A stretch of DNA of 52,150 bases from Humibacillus sp. Its GTDB lineage: Bacteria > Actinomycetota > Actinomycetes > Actinomycetales > Dermatophilaceae. Position numbers and translations under genes: made by a program. The notes under the pieces are model-generated. The model was not told where the DNA came from. It did no database searches and saw only the letters and a program-made list of their open reading frames with translations. The stretch spans positions 1 to 52,150 of the forward strand of contig JAKDLG010000018.1 of assembly GCA_030452985.1 (NCBI GenBank), read 5' to 3'. How positions within the stretch are numbered: the stretch's first letter is position 1; each line of letters opens with the position of its first letter. Shown here piece by piece: positions 28,501-36,563 of this stretch.

Positions 28501-29095
28501 GGATCTCGCCGGTGAGGTCAGCGACCCGGGTCAGGTTGGCCTCCATGGTCTCGAGCTTGCGCAGCGCGCGTTCCTTGCGCTTGCGGTGCTTGAGAACGCC
28601 CGCCGCCTCCTCGATGAACCCGCGGCGCTCCTCAGGGGTGGCCCGCAGCACGGTGTCGAGCTGGCCCTGGCCCACGATGACGTGCATCTCGCGGCCGATA
28701 CCGCTGTCGGACAGCAGCTCCTGCACGTCGAGGAGTCGGCACGAGGTTCCGTTGATCGAGTAGTCCGACCCACCGTTTCGGAACATGGTGCGGGCGATCG
28801 TCACCTCGCTGTAGTCGATCGGCAGGGCCCCGTCGGTGTTGTCGATGGTCAGGGCCACCTCGGCGCGGCCGAGGGGCGCGCGGCCGGACGTGCCGGCGAA
28901 GATGACGTCCTCCATCTTGCCGCCGCGTAGCGACTTCGCGCCCTGCTCCCCCATCACCCAGGCGAGCGCGTCGACGACGTTGCTCTTGCCCGAGCCGTTG
29001 GGCCCCACGATGCAGGTGATGCCGGGCTCGAGGCGAAGGTGGGTCGCCGAGGCGAAGGACTTGAAGCCCTTCAGGGTGAGGCTCTTGACGTACAC
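25514..29095 (-). CDS. smc: chromosome segregation protein SMC
   Basis: The 1,193-residue SMC ATPase organises chromosomes with ScpA and ScpB. The N-terminal head has Walker A GPNGSGKS (31-38) after VKSLTLKGFKSFASAT; long coiled coils rich in Glu, Ala and Arg flank the hinge (about 500-660, near HGILGSVAALV and PGVTSVTPDGDVYAPGTAWGG). The C-terminal head has the signature LSGGERSL (from 1096) and Walker B FYIMDEVEAALDD (from about 1120). GTG at 29095 yields the normal N-terminus; the open frame upstream is low-complexity. ScpA and ScpB are not in the window. Confidence 0.96.
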   Translation of the reverse strand: MYVKSLTLKGFKSFASATHLRLEPGITCIVGPNGSGKSNVVDALAWVMGEQGAKSLRGGKMEDVIFAGTSGRAPLGRAEVALTIDNTDGALPIDYSEVTIARTMFRNGGSDYSINGTSCRLLDVQELLSDSGIGREMHVIVGQGQLDTVLRATPEERRGFIEEAAGVLKHRKRKERALRKLETMEANLTRVADLTGEIRRQLGPLGRQAETARKAAMIQTDARDARLRLLADDLVQLTSTLEQEVADESALITRRTEVDQALSTLAERLAALEAEAEAARPGLSRAQDDYVALGRLVERLAATRSLAAERVRLLRDEEGTPEGGGGARDPEQLRSQAAQVRGQEQSLLAEITVAAADLEAAVATRTTLEHEHAEETTRLARASRAAADRREGLAKLGGQVGAAASRIEAREAEIGRLRTSIDASQARATQAEREWSRLEAGVAHDEEGEQGLDSAYETAAGRLEEAEAEVARHAEAETAADRARTTAGARVEALELSLSRKDGAAALLAGGEERHGILGSVAALVTVEPGLETAVAAALGRAAEALAVPSLEAAGAALDALRAGDDGRAMLLVSESAGSPDPSGWPAIGAGARWVRDAVQCPDAVRPAVDRVLERVALVGDAASARRLVLEHPGVTSVTPDGDVYAPGTAWGGSTSAPSLIELQAALDDARARVATATGEGERARFAGAAARSRRDELNETVEATLERLHESDARMSAIAEQLGSLGQSLRSARAEVERTEAALAVAESALEADQAQHAALVERLEAASAEGVDETEPGAEERDRLDEAARAARAAETELRLALRTREERARALKERADALERGARNEEETRARLAARLERRRREAEVAEAVGVAAGYAHGLLTVSADEAARLRAEGEDSRTARDAELAVVRRDAATLQNELRELTDSVHRDEVARTQQRLRIEALQARAVDELGIAPEALVDEFGPHQLVPFVADPDADPGAEPREPVAFVRAVQEKRLRGAERRLGALGRINPLALEEFSALEERHKFLTEQLEDLKSSKRDLLDIITEVDARVEKVFAEAFADTAVQFERVFQRLFPGGEGRLLLTDPSNMLTTGLEVEARPPGKKIKRLSLLSGGERSLVAVALLVAIFKARPSPFYIMDEVEAALDDANLGRLITLFEELRDSSQLIVITHQKKTMEIADALYGVSMRGDGVTTVVSQRLRDVADQPA

Positions 29096-29472
29096 GCGCC
29101 CGAGTGTCCTTTTCGGTGGCCGGCGAAGATCGCTGTCAGGGTACTCGGCGAACCGACCGCACCCGTGGAGGTCAGGGCCCGGTGGGACGACGGGCCCGGC
29201 GGCATCCGTCTCCATGGAGGAGTCGACAGCCCCCGTCCTCGGCAGAACGCCACCCTCTCCCCAACCGGCCGGCGGCTCGTTTTGGTCCCTTCACCGGCCC
29301 CCCGGTATCGTGACCATCGGCCTTGGCGAGGTTGACCTGCCACCTCGCCCCTGCGCACCGCGACTGCGACCACGCAACCGTGACTGCCGACGCCGGTGCG
29401 CCTCCCTCGAGCTCGAGACGGTGTGCGACCGCCCGGTGGGCCCCGCCCGCGAAGCCCCCCGAGGAGCCGCCC
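29096..29472. other. intergenic region between divergent smc and sulP
   Basis: This 377-base stretch has no gene I can support; open frames through it are extensions of the flanking genes with arginine- and proline-rich translations. It should contain both promoters. No inverted repeat longer than about six bases stood out. Confidence 0.5.
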
Positions 29473-31008
29473 GTGTCTGTCTCGCCTGTGTCCACCGAGC
29501 AGTCCCCACGCGACCGCCCGTTCCCGCACGAGGCCGACGTCACCTCCGTGCGAGCGACCCTGCGCTCGCCCCGGCGACTGCGCGTCGAGGTGCTCGCTGG
29601 CCTCGTCGTCGCCCTGGCCCTCATCCCGGAAGCCATCTCGTTCTCGATCATCGCCGGGGTCGACCCCCGCGTCGGCCTCTTCGCCTCGTTCACGATGGCG
29701 GTCTCGATCGCCTTCCTCGGCGGGCGCCCCGCCATGATCTCCGCGGCCACCGGCGCCGTGGCGCTGGTCATCGCCCCGGTGGTTCGCGAGTACGGGATGG
29801 ACTACTTCATCGCCACCGTCATCCTGGCCGGGCTCTTCCAGGTCGTGCTCGGGGTGCTCGGGGTGGCCAGGCTGATGCGGTTCATCCCCCGTTCGGTCAT
29901 GGTCGGGTTCGTCAACGCCCTCGCCATCCTCATCTTCCTCGCCCAGCTGCCCCACCTGATCGGCGTGTCGTGGGTGGTCTATCCGCTGGTCGCGGTCGGG
30001 ATCGCGGTCATGGTGCTCCTGCCGCGCGTCACCACGGCCGTGCCCGCGCCGCTCGTCGCGATCGTCGCCCTGACGCTCTTCACGGTCTTCGCCGCGGTGA
30101 CCGTGCCGACCGTCGGTGACGAGGGCCAGCTGCCCCAGAGCCTGCCGAGCCTCCTGCTCCCCCACGTTCCGCTCACCCTCGAGACCCTGTCGATCATCGC
30201 TCCCTACGCGCTGGCGATGGCCCTCGTCGGCCTGATGGAGTCGCTGATGACGGCCAAGCTCGTCGACGACATCACCGACACCCACTCCGACAAGACCCGC
30301 GAGGCCTGGGGGCAGGGCGCCGCGAACATCATCACCGGCTTCTTCGGCGGGATGGGCGGCTGCGCCATGATCGGCCAGACGATGATCAACGTGAAGGCGT
30401 CGAGGGCCCGCACCCGCATCTCGACCTTCCTGGCCGGCGTGTTCCTGCTGATCCTCGTCGTCGGTCTCGGCGACATCGTCGCGATCATCCCGATGGCTGC
30501 CCTGGTGGCCGTCATGGTGATGGTCTCGGTCGGCACGTTCGACTGGCACAGCATCACCCCCGCCACCCTGCGCCGGATGCCGCGCAGCGAGACCCTGGTC
30601 ATGCTCGCCACCGTCGCCGTCGTGGTCGTCACCCACAACCTCGCCATCGGGGTCATCGCCGGCGTGATCGTCGCGATGGTCATGTTCGCGCGCCGGGTGG
30701 CCCACTTCACGAGCGTCGTCGATATCGCGCATCCCGACCCCGACACCCGGGTGTACGCGGTGATCGGCGAGCTGTTCTTCGCTTCCAGCAACGACCTCGT
30801 CACGCAGTTCGACTACGTCGGCGACCCCGCGAACATCGTCATCGACCTGTCCCGGTCACACGTGTGGGACGCCTCGACGGTGGCGACCCTCGACGCGATC
30901 ACGACCAAGTACGCGGCCAAGGGCAAGTCGGTGACGATCACCGGCCTGAACGACTCCAGCCAGGAACGACACGACCGGCTCGCCGGCCACCTCTCCGGCG
31001 GCCACTGA
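29473..31008 (+). CDS. SulP family anion transporter with STAS domain
   Basis: This 511-residue SLC26/SulP protein has about 11-14 membrane helices and a C-terminal cytoplasmic STAS domain (about 405-505: VYAVIGELFFASSNDLVTQF, NIVIDLSRSHVWDASTVATLD). The family exchanges sulfate, bicarbonate or dicarboxylates. The start is GTG at 29473, six bases after GAGGAG. It is shorter than eukaryotic members but normal for bacteria. The substrate is unclear; no carbonic anhydrase or sulfate assimilation genes adjoin it. It stands alone, divergent from smc and convergent with chorismate mutase. Confidence 0.9.
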   Translation: MSVSPVSTEQSPRDRPFPHEADVTSVRATLRSPRRLRVEVLAGLVVALALIPEAISFSIIAGVDPRVGLFASFTMAVSIAFLGGRPAMISAATGAVALVIAPVVREYGMDYFIATVILAGLFQVVLGVLGVARLMRFIPRSVMVGFVNALAILIFLAQLPHLIGVSWVVYPLVAVGIAVMVLLPRVTTAVPAPLVAIVALTLFTVFAAVTVPTVGDEGQLPQSLPSLLLPHVPLTLETLSIIAPYALAMALVGLMESLMTAKLVDDITDTHSDKTREAWGQGAANIITGFFGGMGGCAMIGQTMINVKASRARTRISTFLAGVFLLILVVGLGDIVAIIPMAALVAVMVMVSVGTFDWHSITPATLRRMPRSETLVMLATVAVVVVTHNLAIGVIAGVIVAMVMFARRVAHFTSVVDIAHPDPDTRVYAVIGELFFASSNDLVTQFDYVGDPANIVIDLSRSHVWDASTVATLDAITTKYAAKGKSVTITGLNDSSQERHDRLAGHLSGGH

Positions 31009-31053
31009 TCCTTCACAGGGCTGACTGCTGAAGCAGAGAGAGGCTTAAGGCGG

Positions 31054-31368
31054 CTACTCCTCGCCCGACGCGATCCGCTCGTGGTGGTGGATGACCTCGG
31101 CGATGACGAAGTTCAGAAACTTCTCGGCGAAGACCGGGTCGAGCCCGGCGTCGTCGGCGAGGGCGCGCAGGCGCGTGATCTGGCGCTCCTCACGCTCCGG
31201 ATCGGCCGGCGGCAGGCTCTTCTCCGCCTTGAGCACCCCCACCTGCTGGGTGGCCTTGAAACGTTCCGCCAGCAGGTGCACGAGGGCGGCGTCGATGTTG
31301 TCGATGCTGCTGCGCAGCCGCAACAGCTCGGCCGGAACGGTCGTGTCGTCGCTCGCCGGATCGCTCAT
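31054..31368 (-). CDS. chorismate mutase, AroQ class
   Basis: A 104-residue all-helical AroQ-fold protein that would rearrange chorismate to prephenate for Phe and Tyr synthesis. LLRLRSSIDNIDAALVHLLAERFKATQQVGVLKAEK aligns with the AroQ helix 1 pattern (R19, R36, K47 as likely active-site residues), followed by DPEREERQITRLRALADDAGL. It is monofunctional and cytosolic (no signal peptide), unlike the secreted mycobacterial AroQ. It is likely cotranscribed with the acylphosphatase gene upstream (18-base gap). Confidence 0.88.
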   Translation of the reverse strand: MSDPASDDTTVPAELLRLRSSIDNIDAALVHLLAERFKATQQVGVLKAEKSLPPADPEREERQITRLRALADDAGLDPVFAEKFLNFVIAEVIHHHERIASGEE

Positions 31369-31386
31369 CCGGTCAGCGTAGGTTGC

Positions 31387-31743
31387 TCACTGTTCGACGA
31401 ATCCGACGATTCCGTCTTTCGGACCGGCGCGTTGCACCACCACTGACTCGACCCGGCCCGGCCTCCCGGTCGTCGATGGACTCTCCCCGAGCAGGTCGAC
31501 GAGCCGCTCCAGGGCTTCGTCGCGGCCCTGGGCCACCACCTCCACCCGGCCGTCGGCCATGTTCCGCGCATGGCCGGCGAGGCCGAGCTCAAGGGCGCGG
31601 GCCCTGGTCCACCAGCGAAAGCCCACCCCCTGCACGTGCCCGCCGACGAACGCCCTGACCCGAGCCGTCCCGGGGCTCGTGCGACCTCCGGTCCGGGTGG
31701 GCTCAACGGTCCGGCGCCCGCCCGGAGTGTCGGTATTGGTCAC
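31387..31743 (-). CDS. acyP: acylphosphatase
   Basis: A 118-residue protein with the acylphosphatase signatures GHVQGVGFRWW (substrate-binding Arg) and AGHARNMADGRVEVVAQG (catalytic Asn). It hydrolyses acyl phosphates. About 27 Arg/Thr-rich residues precede the core, so translation may begin further in; GTG at 31743 is the start used. In many actinobacteria acyP lies just before smc; here sulP and chorismate mutase intervene, so the local order has been rearranged. It is divergent from the OatA-like gene with about 130 bases between. Confidence 0.87.
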   Translation of the reverse strand: MTNTDTPGGRRTVEPTRTGGRTSPGTARVRAFVGGHVQGVGFRWWTRARALELGLAGHARNMADGRVEVVAQGRDEALERLVDLLGESPSTTGRPGRVESVVVQRAGPKDGIVGFVEQ

Positions 31744-31872
31744 AGTCCCACCGTATGCCGCGAGCCTCCCCACCGTCGTCACCGGTCGTCCCTATGCTCA
31801 CTGCGTACACAGGCAGTTCACCAAGGGGTCTACGCGGCCCCGAAGCCGGCGCCCGGCGAAGGAGGAGGCGAC

Positions 31873-33963
31873 GTGACGACGTCCGCCACATCTCGAATCA
31901 ACGACACGCGGCAGACCAGCGCGCCCGTCGGTGGGACCGTCGGTGCGACATCCGGGGGGCGGCCTGGTGGGCGTGCCACCCGCGGCATGGCGCACATCGC
32001 GGGGCTCGACGGGCTGCGGGCCATGGCGATCGCCGCCGTGCTCGTGTTCCACCTGAACGCCTCGTGGCTACCGGGCGGCTTTCTCGGGGTCGATGTCTTC
32101 TTCGTCGTCTCGGGTTTTCTGATCACCTCGCTGCTGGTGCACGAGCACCGGCGCACCGGCCACATCGCGTTCTCGCAGTTCTGGGTGCGCCGGGCGCGTC
32201 GACTGGTGCCGGCTCTCGTGCTCTGTGTCGTCACCAGTGTGCTCATCGCTCGAACGGTCAACGGCGACCTGCTGGTGGGCATCGGTCGCCAGATTCTCGG
32301 CGCCCTCACCTTCTCGACGAACTGGGTCGAGATCACGGCCGGGTCCAGCTACTTCGACCAGACCGCCCCGCAGCTGTTCATGAACTTCTGGTCGCTGGCG
32401 GTCGAGGAGCAGTTCTACCTCGTGTGGCCGATCGTCACGCTCGGGCTACTGGCCGTGGCGTCGAGCCGCGTGCGCGTGGCCACCGCGGTGGCGATCGGGG
32501 CGGTGTCGTCGCTACTGATGGCGGTGCTCTTCGACCCAGCCGGCGACTCGACCCGCGTCTACTACGGCACCGACACGCACGTGATGGGCCTGATGATCGG
32601 CGCCGCGATCGCCTTCGCCTGGGCCAGCCCGAAGCTGGCGCTGCGCATCGCTCCGTCGCAGTGGGGGCCGGTCGGCCGGGGCGCCGTGCCCGTGGCGGCC
32701 CTCGTGCTGCTCGCCCTGGTGTTCCGCCTCGACGAGAGCAATCCGTTCACCTTCCGCGGCGGCATCGTGCTCGCGTGCCTGGCCACCGGCGTGCTGGTGC
32801 TCGGGCTGATCGACCGTCATCCGGGTCGGAGCACCACCTGGCAGTCGATCGCCTCGCACCCTGTCGCCGAGTGGGTCGGGCAGCGGTCGTACTCGCTCTA
32901 CCTCTGGCACTGGCCCGTCATCCTCATCATCGTCATCGACCACCCGGCCGCTCCCGGGACCATCGACCACCTGCTGACGCGACTGTGGTGTGTCGTGGTC
33001 ACCGTGGCCCTCGCCGACCTCTCGTACCGCTTCGTCGAGACCCCGTTCCGCCGCCACGGGTTCAAAGCGGTCGGTTCCCAGGTGCTCGTCACCGTCGGGC
33101 GCAGCAGCCGCCGGGTGCGCCAGGTCGTCGCAGCCACCGTGGCCATCACGGCCGTGCTCACCGTCGTCGTGCTCGTCACGGCACCCGACCAGTCGCAGAC
33201 CGCAATGCTGCTCGAGCAGAACGAGGCTGCCGCGGCAGCAGGGTCCGCCAGTGGGAGTGCGGGGGCCTTGGCCGTCTCGCCGCTGCTGCGCACCCACACC
33301 CCGTCGTCGCCGTGGGCGCTACGCCCGGGCTCCATCCCGCCGGCTGTCATCGCGGCACCCACGCCGCCTGTTGCCGCAGCACCGTCGGCGACGGCTCCCG
33401 GCAAGAGCGTCGACCCCGCCGACGCCAAAGCGAGCTTCACGATGCCGGCCGGCACCGAGATCGACGCCTACGGCGACTCGATCATGGTCGGCAGCCTGGG
33501 CGCCCTGCGCTACTACTTCGACGGCATCCGCATCGACGCGAAGTCGAACCGCCGCTGGTCCGACGGCCTGGCGCAGGTCAAGGCCCGGGGCGACGCCAAC
33601 CGACGGGCCGTGGTACTCGCCTTCGGCACGAACTGGGGTATCGACGCCGACCAGGTGCGCGCCACCCTCGACGCGCTGGGCCCCGACCGTATGGTCGTGC
33701 TCGTCAACATCATGGGGCCCATGTCACGCGTCGACAAGGACAACGCCGCTTTGGCCACCATCGCGGCCGAACGCTCGAACGTCGAGGTCGCCGACTGGGC
33801 CTCCGCCGTGAGGGCCCACCCCGACCAGCTCCAGAGCGACGGCATCCACCCGTCGCTGACCGGCGCCCACCTGTTCAGCAAGACGGTGCGACAGGCGTTC
33901 GCCGACCTGTCGCAACAGAACACCGGCCAGAAGGTGACGCTGAAGGACCTGCCGATCCCGTAA
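31873..33963 (+). CDS. OatA/OafA-like membrane acyltransferase with SGNH domain
   Basis: A 696-residue protein. Residues 38-400 form the acyltransferase-3 membrane domain with about ten helices, the catalytic GLDGLRAMAIAAVLVFH (H60) and FWVRRARRLVPAL. After another membrane helix (about 415-435) and a Pro/Ala-rich linker comes an extracytoplasmic SGNH esterase-like domain (525-680) with DAYGDSIMVGS (S536), AFGTNWG (N587) and SDGIHPS (D656, H659). Such proteins O-acetylate peptidoglycan or other surface glycans. GTG at 31873 follows a strong AAGGAGGA Shine-Dalgarno sequence. No glycan locus surrounds it. Confidence 0.92.
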   Translation: MTTSATSRINDTRQTSAPVGGTVGATSGGRPGGRATRGMAHIAGLDGLRAMAIAAVLVFHLNASWLPGGFLGVDVFFVVSGFLITSLLVHEHRRTGHIAFSQFWVRRARRLVPALVLCVVTSVLIARTVNGDLLVGIGRQILGALTFSTNWVEITAGSSYFDQTAPQLFMNFWSLAVEEQFYLVWPIVTLGLLAVASSRVRVATAVAIGAVSSLLMAVLFDPAGDSTRVYYGTDTHVMGLMIGAAIAFAWASPKLALRIAPSQWGPVGRGAVPVAALVLLALVFRLDESNPFTFRGGIVLACLATGVLVLGLIDRHPGRSTTWQSIASHPVAEWVGQRSYSLYLWHWPVILIIVIDHPAAPGTIDHLLTRLWCVVVTVALADLSYRFVETPFRRHGFKAVGSQVLVTVGRSSRRVRQVVAATVAITAVLTVVVLVTAPDQSQTAMLLEQNEAAAAAGSASGSAGALAVSPLLRTHTPSSPWALRPGSIPPAVIAAPTPPVAAAPSATAPGKSVDPADAKASFTMPAGTEIDAYGDSIMVGSLGALRYYFDGIRIDAKSNRRWSDGLAQVKARGDANRRAVVLAFGTNWGIDADQVRATLDALGPDRMVVLVNIMGPMSRVDKDNAALATIAAERSNVEVADWASAVRAHPDQLQSDGIHPSLTGAHLFSKTVRQAFADLSQQNTGQKVTLKDLPIP

Positions 33964-34268
33964 CGATCACCCCGATCACGGTGTCGCACCGACGCTGACA
34001 TCCAGATTCGTGTGGCTGAATCCCTCATGAAGACCCGTACCTGCCCTGCCGTCCACCCTGATGCGAGCGCGCGGGCAGGTCTGCTGAACCACCGCCTGCC
34101 TGCGTCGGCGCGGGGACCACCGTGTGCTGGTGGTAGCTGGCTTCTGTCTACCGGAGGGTGGCGGCGACGACGAGAATCTCCCTGGATCGGTGGCTCAGGG
34201 ACACCTCGTCTTCTACAGCGTCCTTCCAGCGAGTGGTGCTGCGCCGGGGAACGGTAGTGACTACCTCA
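33964..34268. other. gene-free stretch
   Basis: About 300 bases after the OatA-like gene. Short open frames occur on both strands, but their translations are compositionally poor and lack starts with a Shine-Dalgarno sequence. I see no RNA gene or clear terminator. It borders a decayed gene, so it may be residue of a deleted segment. Confidence 0.5.
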
Positions 34269-34637
34269 TTACGGTGCCGCGACGCACGTGCTGGAGTAGT
34301 CGGCGTCGAAGGTGAAGTTCGCCGTTGCGCCCGAAACGAGGGCTCCGGTCAGGTCCTTGACCGTGACGGTTGCTCCTGGAGTCCACATCGGCCACTGCGA
34401 AGTGGTGTCGATCACGCTCGCGTCGCGGACGTGTCGGTTCGCCTGACGGCAGCCGGGTTCGGAGGCGCGGCGAACTCGGCACAGGAACCGTCTCGGAAGT
34501 GGTTCGGCGCGGTCTCGGCCAGTGTCGCCTGGGTGCCTGCGGTGGCGACGCCGAGCAGGTCGCGTGAGCCGGTGGCGCAGACGAGACTCGTGCTCGCGTC
34601 GACGGAGACAAAGGGCTGCCCCCTCTTCCGCTCGGTC
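34269..34637 (-). pseudogene. 3' remnant of a secreted protein gene with Ig-like domain, frameshifted
   Basis: Two minus-strand frames read as plausible protein in succession. The first (up to about 34412) reads FVSVDASTSLVCATGSRDLL and so on, with codon third positions strongly G/C. The second, shifted by one base, reads DTTSQWPMWTPGATVTVKDL, then SGATANFTFDADYSSTCVAAP to a TAA at 34269-34271. The latter resembles the bacterial Ig-like domains at the end of secreted hydrolases. There is no start or signal peptide, since the 5' side abuts the methyltransferase stop. Best read as a truncated, frameshifted leftover; a sequencing error could explain only the shift, not the missing N-terminus. 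Confidence 0.45.
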
Positions 34638-35186
34638 TCAATAGACGAACGGCACGAGCATCTTGGTGGCTCGCTTGTATCGCGGGTAGGCATCTGGGAA
34701 CTGTGTGGTGAGGTAGCGCTCCTCAACCTTCGCGCTGTAGGCGAAGTAGGTCCCCGCCAACACGACCGCGGTCAGCCAAACCCAGCTCAACGCCACCGCG
34801 GTGCCAGCGAGAGCCAGCAATATGCCTGAGTAGATCGGGTGGCGGACCAGGCGGTAGGGGCCGCTGGTGACGAGCTGCGGATCGTGCTTCTGCGTCATCG
34901 GGGTGCCCCAGTTGCGCCCGATGTGCATGCGGGCCCAGACAGCGAACCCCAACCCCAGTGCGCAGACGACCAGCCCCAAGCCACCGAGCCACACATCCGT
35001 GTTGAGGCTGCGGTCGCGGAAGATTCCCGAGCGAATGAGGACGATCACGACGACGACGATCACCGCCCTGATACCGAGCTCACGCCGCCATGGCACGCGG
35101 CCGCGCTTCATGGAAAAGGCCACCAAGAGCCAGTACAGCCAGAATGCCGCCCATTCGACGGCGAACACGACCTCGATCGCCCGCAC
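34638..35186 (-). CDS. isoprenylcysteine carboxyl methyltransferase (ICMT)-like membrane protein
   Basis: A 182-residue integral membrane protein with about five helices. The family motif SGPYRLVRHPIYSGILLA and the following GTYFAYSAKVEERYLTTQFPDAYPRYK are those of ICMT/PEMT-like methyltransferases, which bind SAM at the C-terminal loop. Bacterial members methylate unknown lipids or small molecules, since prenylated proteins are absent. GTG at 35186 is the start. It appears to be a single gene, with the decayed gene downstream of it. Confidence 0.85.
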   Translation of the reverse strand: MRAIEVVFAVEWAAFWLYWLLVAFSMKRGRVPWRRELGIRAVIVVVVIVLIRSGIFRDRSLNTDVWLGGLGLVVCALGLGFAVWARMHIGRNWGTPMTQKHDPQLVTSGPYRLVRHPIYSGILLALAGTAVALSWVWLTAVVLAGTYFAYSAKVEERYLTTQFPDAYPRYKRATKMLVPFVY

Positions 35187-35420
35187 CGTCCCATTTTCTC
35201 ACCATTCCCGGGCTGCGCGGCATGACAAGTTCACCTTCTCTGTCGCCGCCTCGCTGCTAGCCACCACCGCGCACCAGGCCCGGCCGGCCACCCGTGATGG
35301 GCGCGGGAAACCTCACGTCCAGCTGTTGTGCCCGGGAGGGGTCGGGTACGCGCTCGGCCGGTGAGCCGGCCCATCGTGGTGGCGACGCCGTTGCTCGCCG
35401 CACCCGCTGGTGGCTCGAGG

Positions 35421-35849
35421 TCAGGGCACCTGCAGCGCTCCATCCTCATGGAACTCGAACGCGCCCCAGGCGACTTCCCACAGGTAGCCGTCCAGGTCGG
35501 TGAAGTAGCCGGAACAGCCACCCCACTCCGTGTCGCGAGCCGGCTTGATCACCTGCGCGCCTGCTGCTTCGGCCTGCGCGAGCAGACGGTCAACATCCTC
35601 GCGCTCACGGACGTTGTGGGCCAGTGTGATCCCTGTGAACCTGGAGTGTGGCAGGTTCCAGCCGGGCCCCACGTCGTCGGCAAGCTCCCCATAGGGAAAG
35701 AGCGCCAGGGTGACACCCGAGGTCTGGAAGAACACGATTCCGTCCTCGGGTTTGCGCGTCGGGGGGAGACCGAGCCCGTCTCGGTAGAACCGGAACGAAC
35801 GCGCCAAGTCGGTGACGCCCAACGTGATCACTGAGATGCGCGGCTCCAT
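35421..35849 (-). CDS. VOC (glyoxalase/bleomycin resistance) family protein
   Basis: A 142-residue vicinal-oxygen-chelate protein with two beta-alpha-beta modules: RISVITLGVTDLARSFRFYRDGLG at the start, GVTLALFPYGELADDVG mid-protein, DTEWGGCSGYFTDLDGYLWEVAW at the end. Metal ligand candidates are the final Glu of WEV and H79-region residues. Functions in the family range from lyase to dioxygenase to drug binding, so none is assigned. It is a single gene, with 234 bases separating it from the methyltransferase start. Confidence 0.85.
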   Translation of the reverse strand: MEPRISVITLGVTDLARSFRFYRDGLGLPPTRKPEDGIVFFQTSGVTLALFPYGELADDVGPGWNLPHSRFTGITLAHNVREREDVDRLLAQAEAAGAQVIKPARDTEWGGCSGYFTDLDGYLWEVAWGAFEFHEDGALQVP

Positions 35850-36425
35850 CCGTCCACTGTGCCAGCCCGATCCGACCTACCGGCCGGCACGGTTGCGCGC
35901 GTGTCGGCGGACCCCTCCCAAGGCGCGGCTCACGCCCTCGAGACCAGCAGCCCATCGCTCGCCAGTTCGGCGAAGGCAGTCAGGGCATGCGCGATACCTG
36001 ACGTGTCAGCCGACTGACGACCTTGTCGGGACACGGTCGGGATCTCCCCTCTCAGAGCCACCTCGTCTCACGTCCAGGCTGCGACGAGGCAGGTCTTCGT
36101 TCGGCGAAGGACCTGGTGTTCCAGTTCCGTGCTCCGCAGCCTCTCAGGTCTGACCCGTCCATCGCCCTCAAGGCCAGGTGGTACACCGCCATGAGCTCGT
36201 AGACGGTCTTGGCGAGGACCTCACCATGCTCGCCCAGGCCGCGGCCGAGACGTCCGATCTGGCCGCCCGCCGCGACAGCGGGTGCTCCGCTGACCCTCGA
36301 AGAGGGGACGCCCAGGCCTTCTTCTCAACCGGGGAGTCGACTACCGTCGGTCGAGGGACAACCAGTCGAACGGGCCAGCCCATCGCTCGATCGCTCCGCG
36401 CTGGAACGGCTTACTCATTTTGGCC
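35850..36425. other. gene-poor stretch with one possible fragment
   Basis: No gene is firmly supported here. On the minus strand one frame is open from about 36340 to a TGA at 36052-36054 and reads a helix-like segment, AKTVYELMAVYHLALRAMDG, but there is no convincing start or family. A plus-strand frame from 36178 is about as plausible. Codon third positions are less G/C-biased than in the flanking genes, suggesting decayed or recently acquired sequence. Confidence 0.4.
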
Positions 36426-36563
36426 GTGACAGCAATCGTCCTCGGTGTGGTCGGCCTCGTCGCAGCTCTGCGGGGCAGCACCCTCCAAGCATTGACGCTC
36501 ATCCTGCTGGCACTGGCGTGTGTCACGATCAGCCTCGTGGCTGGAGCGCGATCCCGGAGGTAG
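36426..36563 (+). CDS. tiny two-helix membrane protein
   Basis: A 45-residue frame starting GTG at 36426 (or TTG at 36420) reads VTAIVLGVVGLVAALRGSTL then QALTLILLALACVTISLVAG, ending in a basic ARSRR. Two hydrophobic helices with a short polar turn match the very small membrane proteins common in actinobacteria. Third codon positions are mostly G/C. Its last 35 bases overlap the convergent MOSC gene. No family assigned. Confidence 0.5.
   Translation: MTAIVLGVVGLVAALRGSTLQALTLILLALACVTISLVAGARSRR

Noticed and set aside
33964-34315. Short plus-strand frames after the OatA-like gene
   Set aside because: Poor codon bias, no Shine-Dalgarno sequence and low-complexity translations.
36168-36429. 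Competing frames on both strands near 36178-36380
   Set aside because: Neither has a clear start or a family; I mention the minus-strand one only as a possible fragment.
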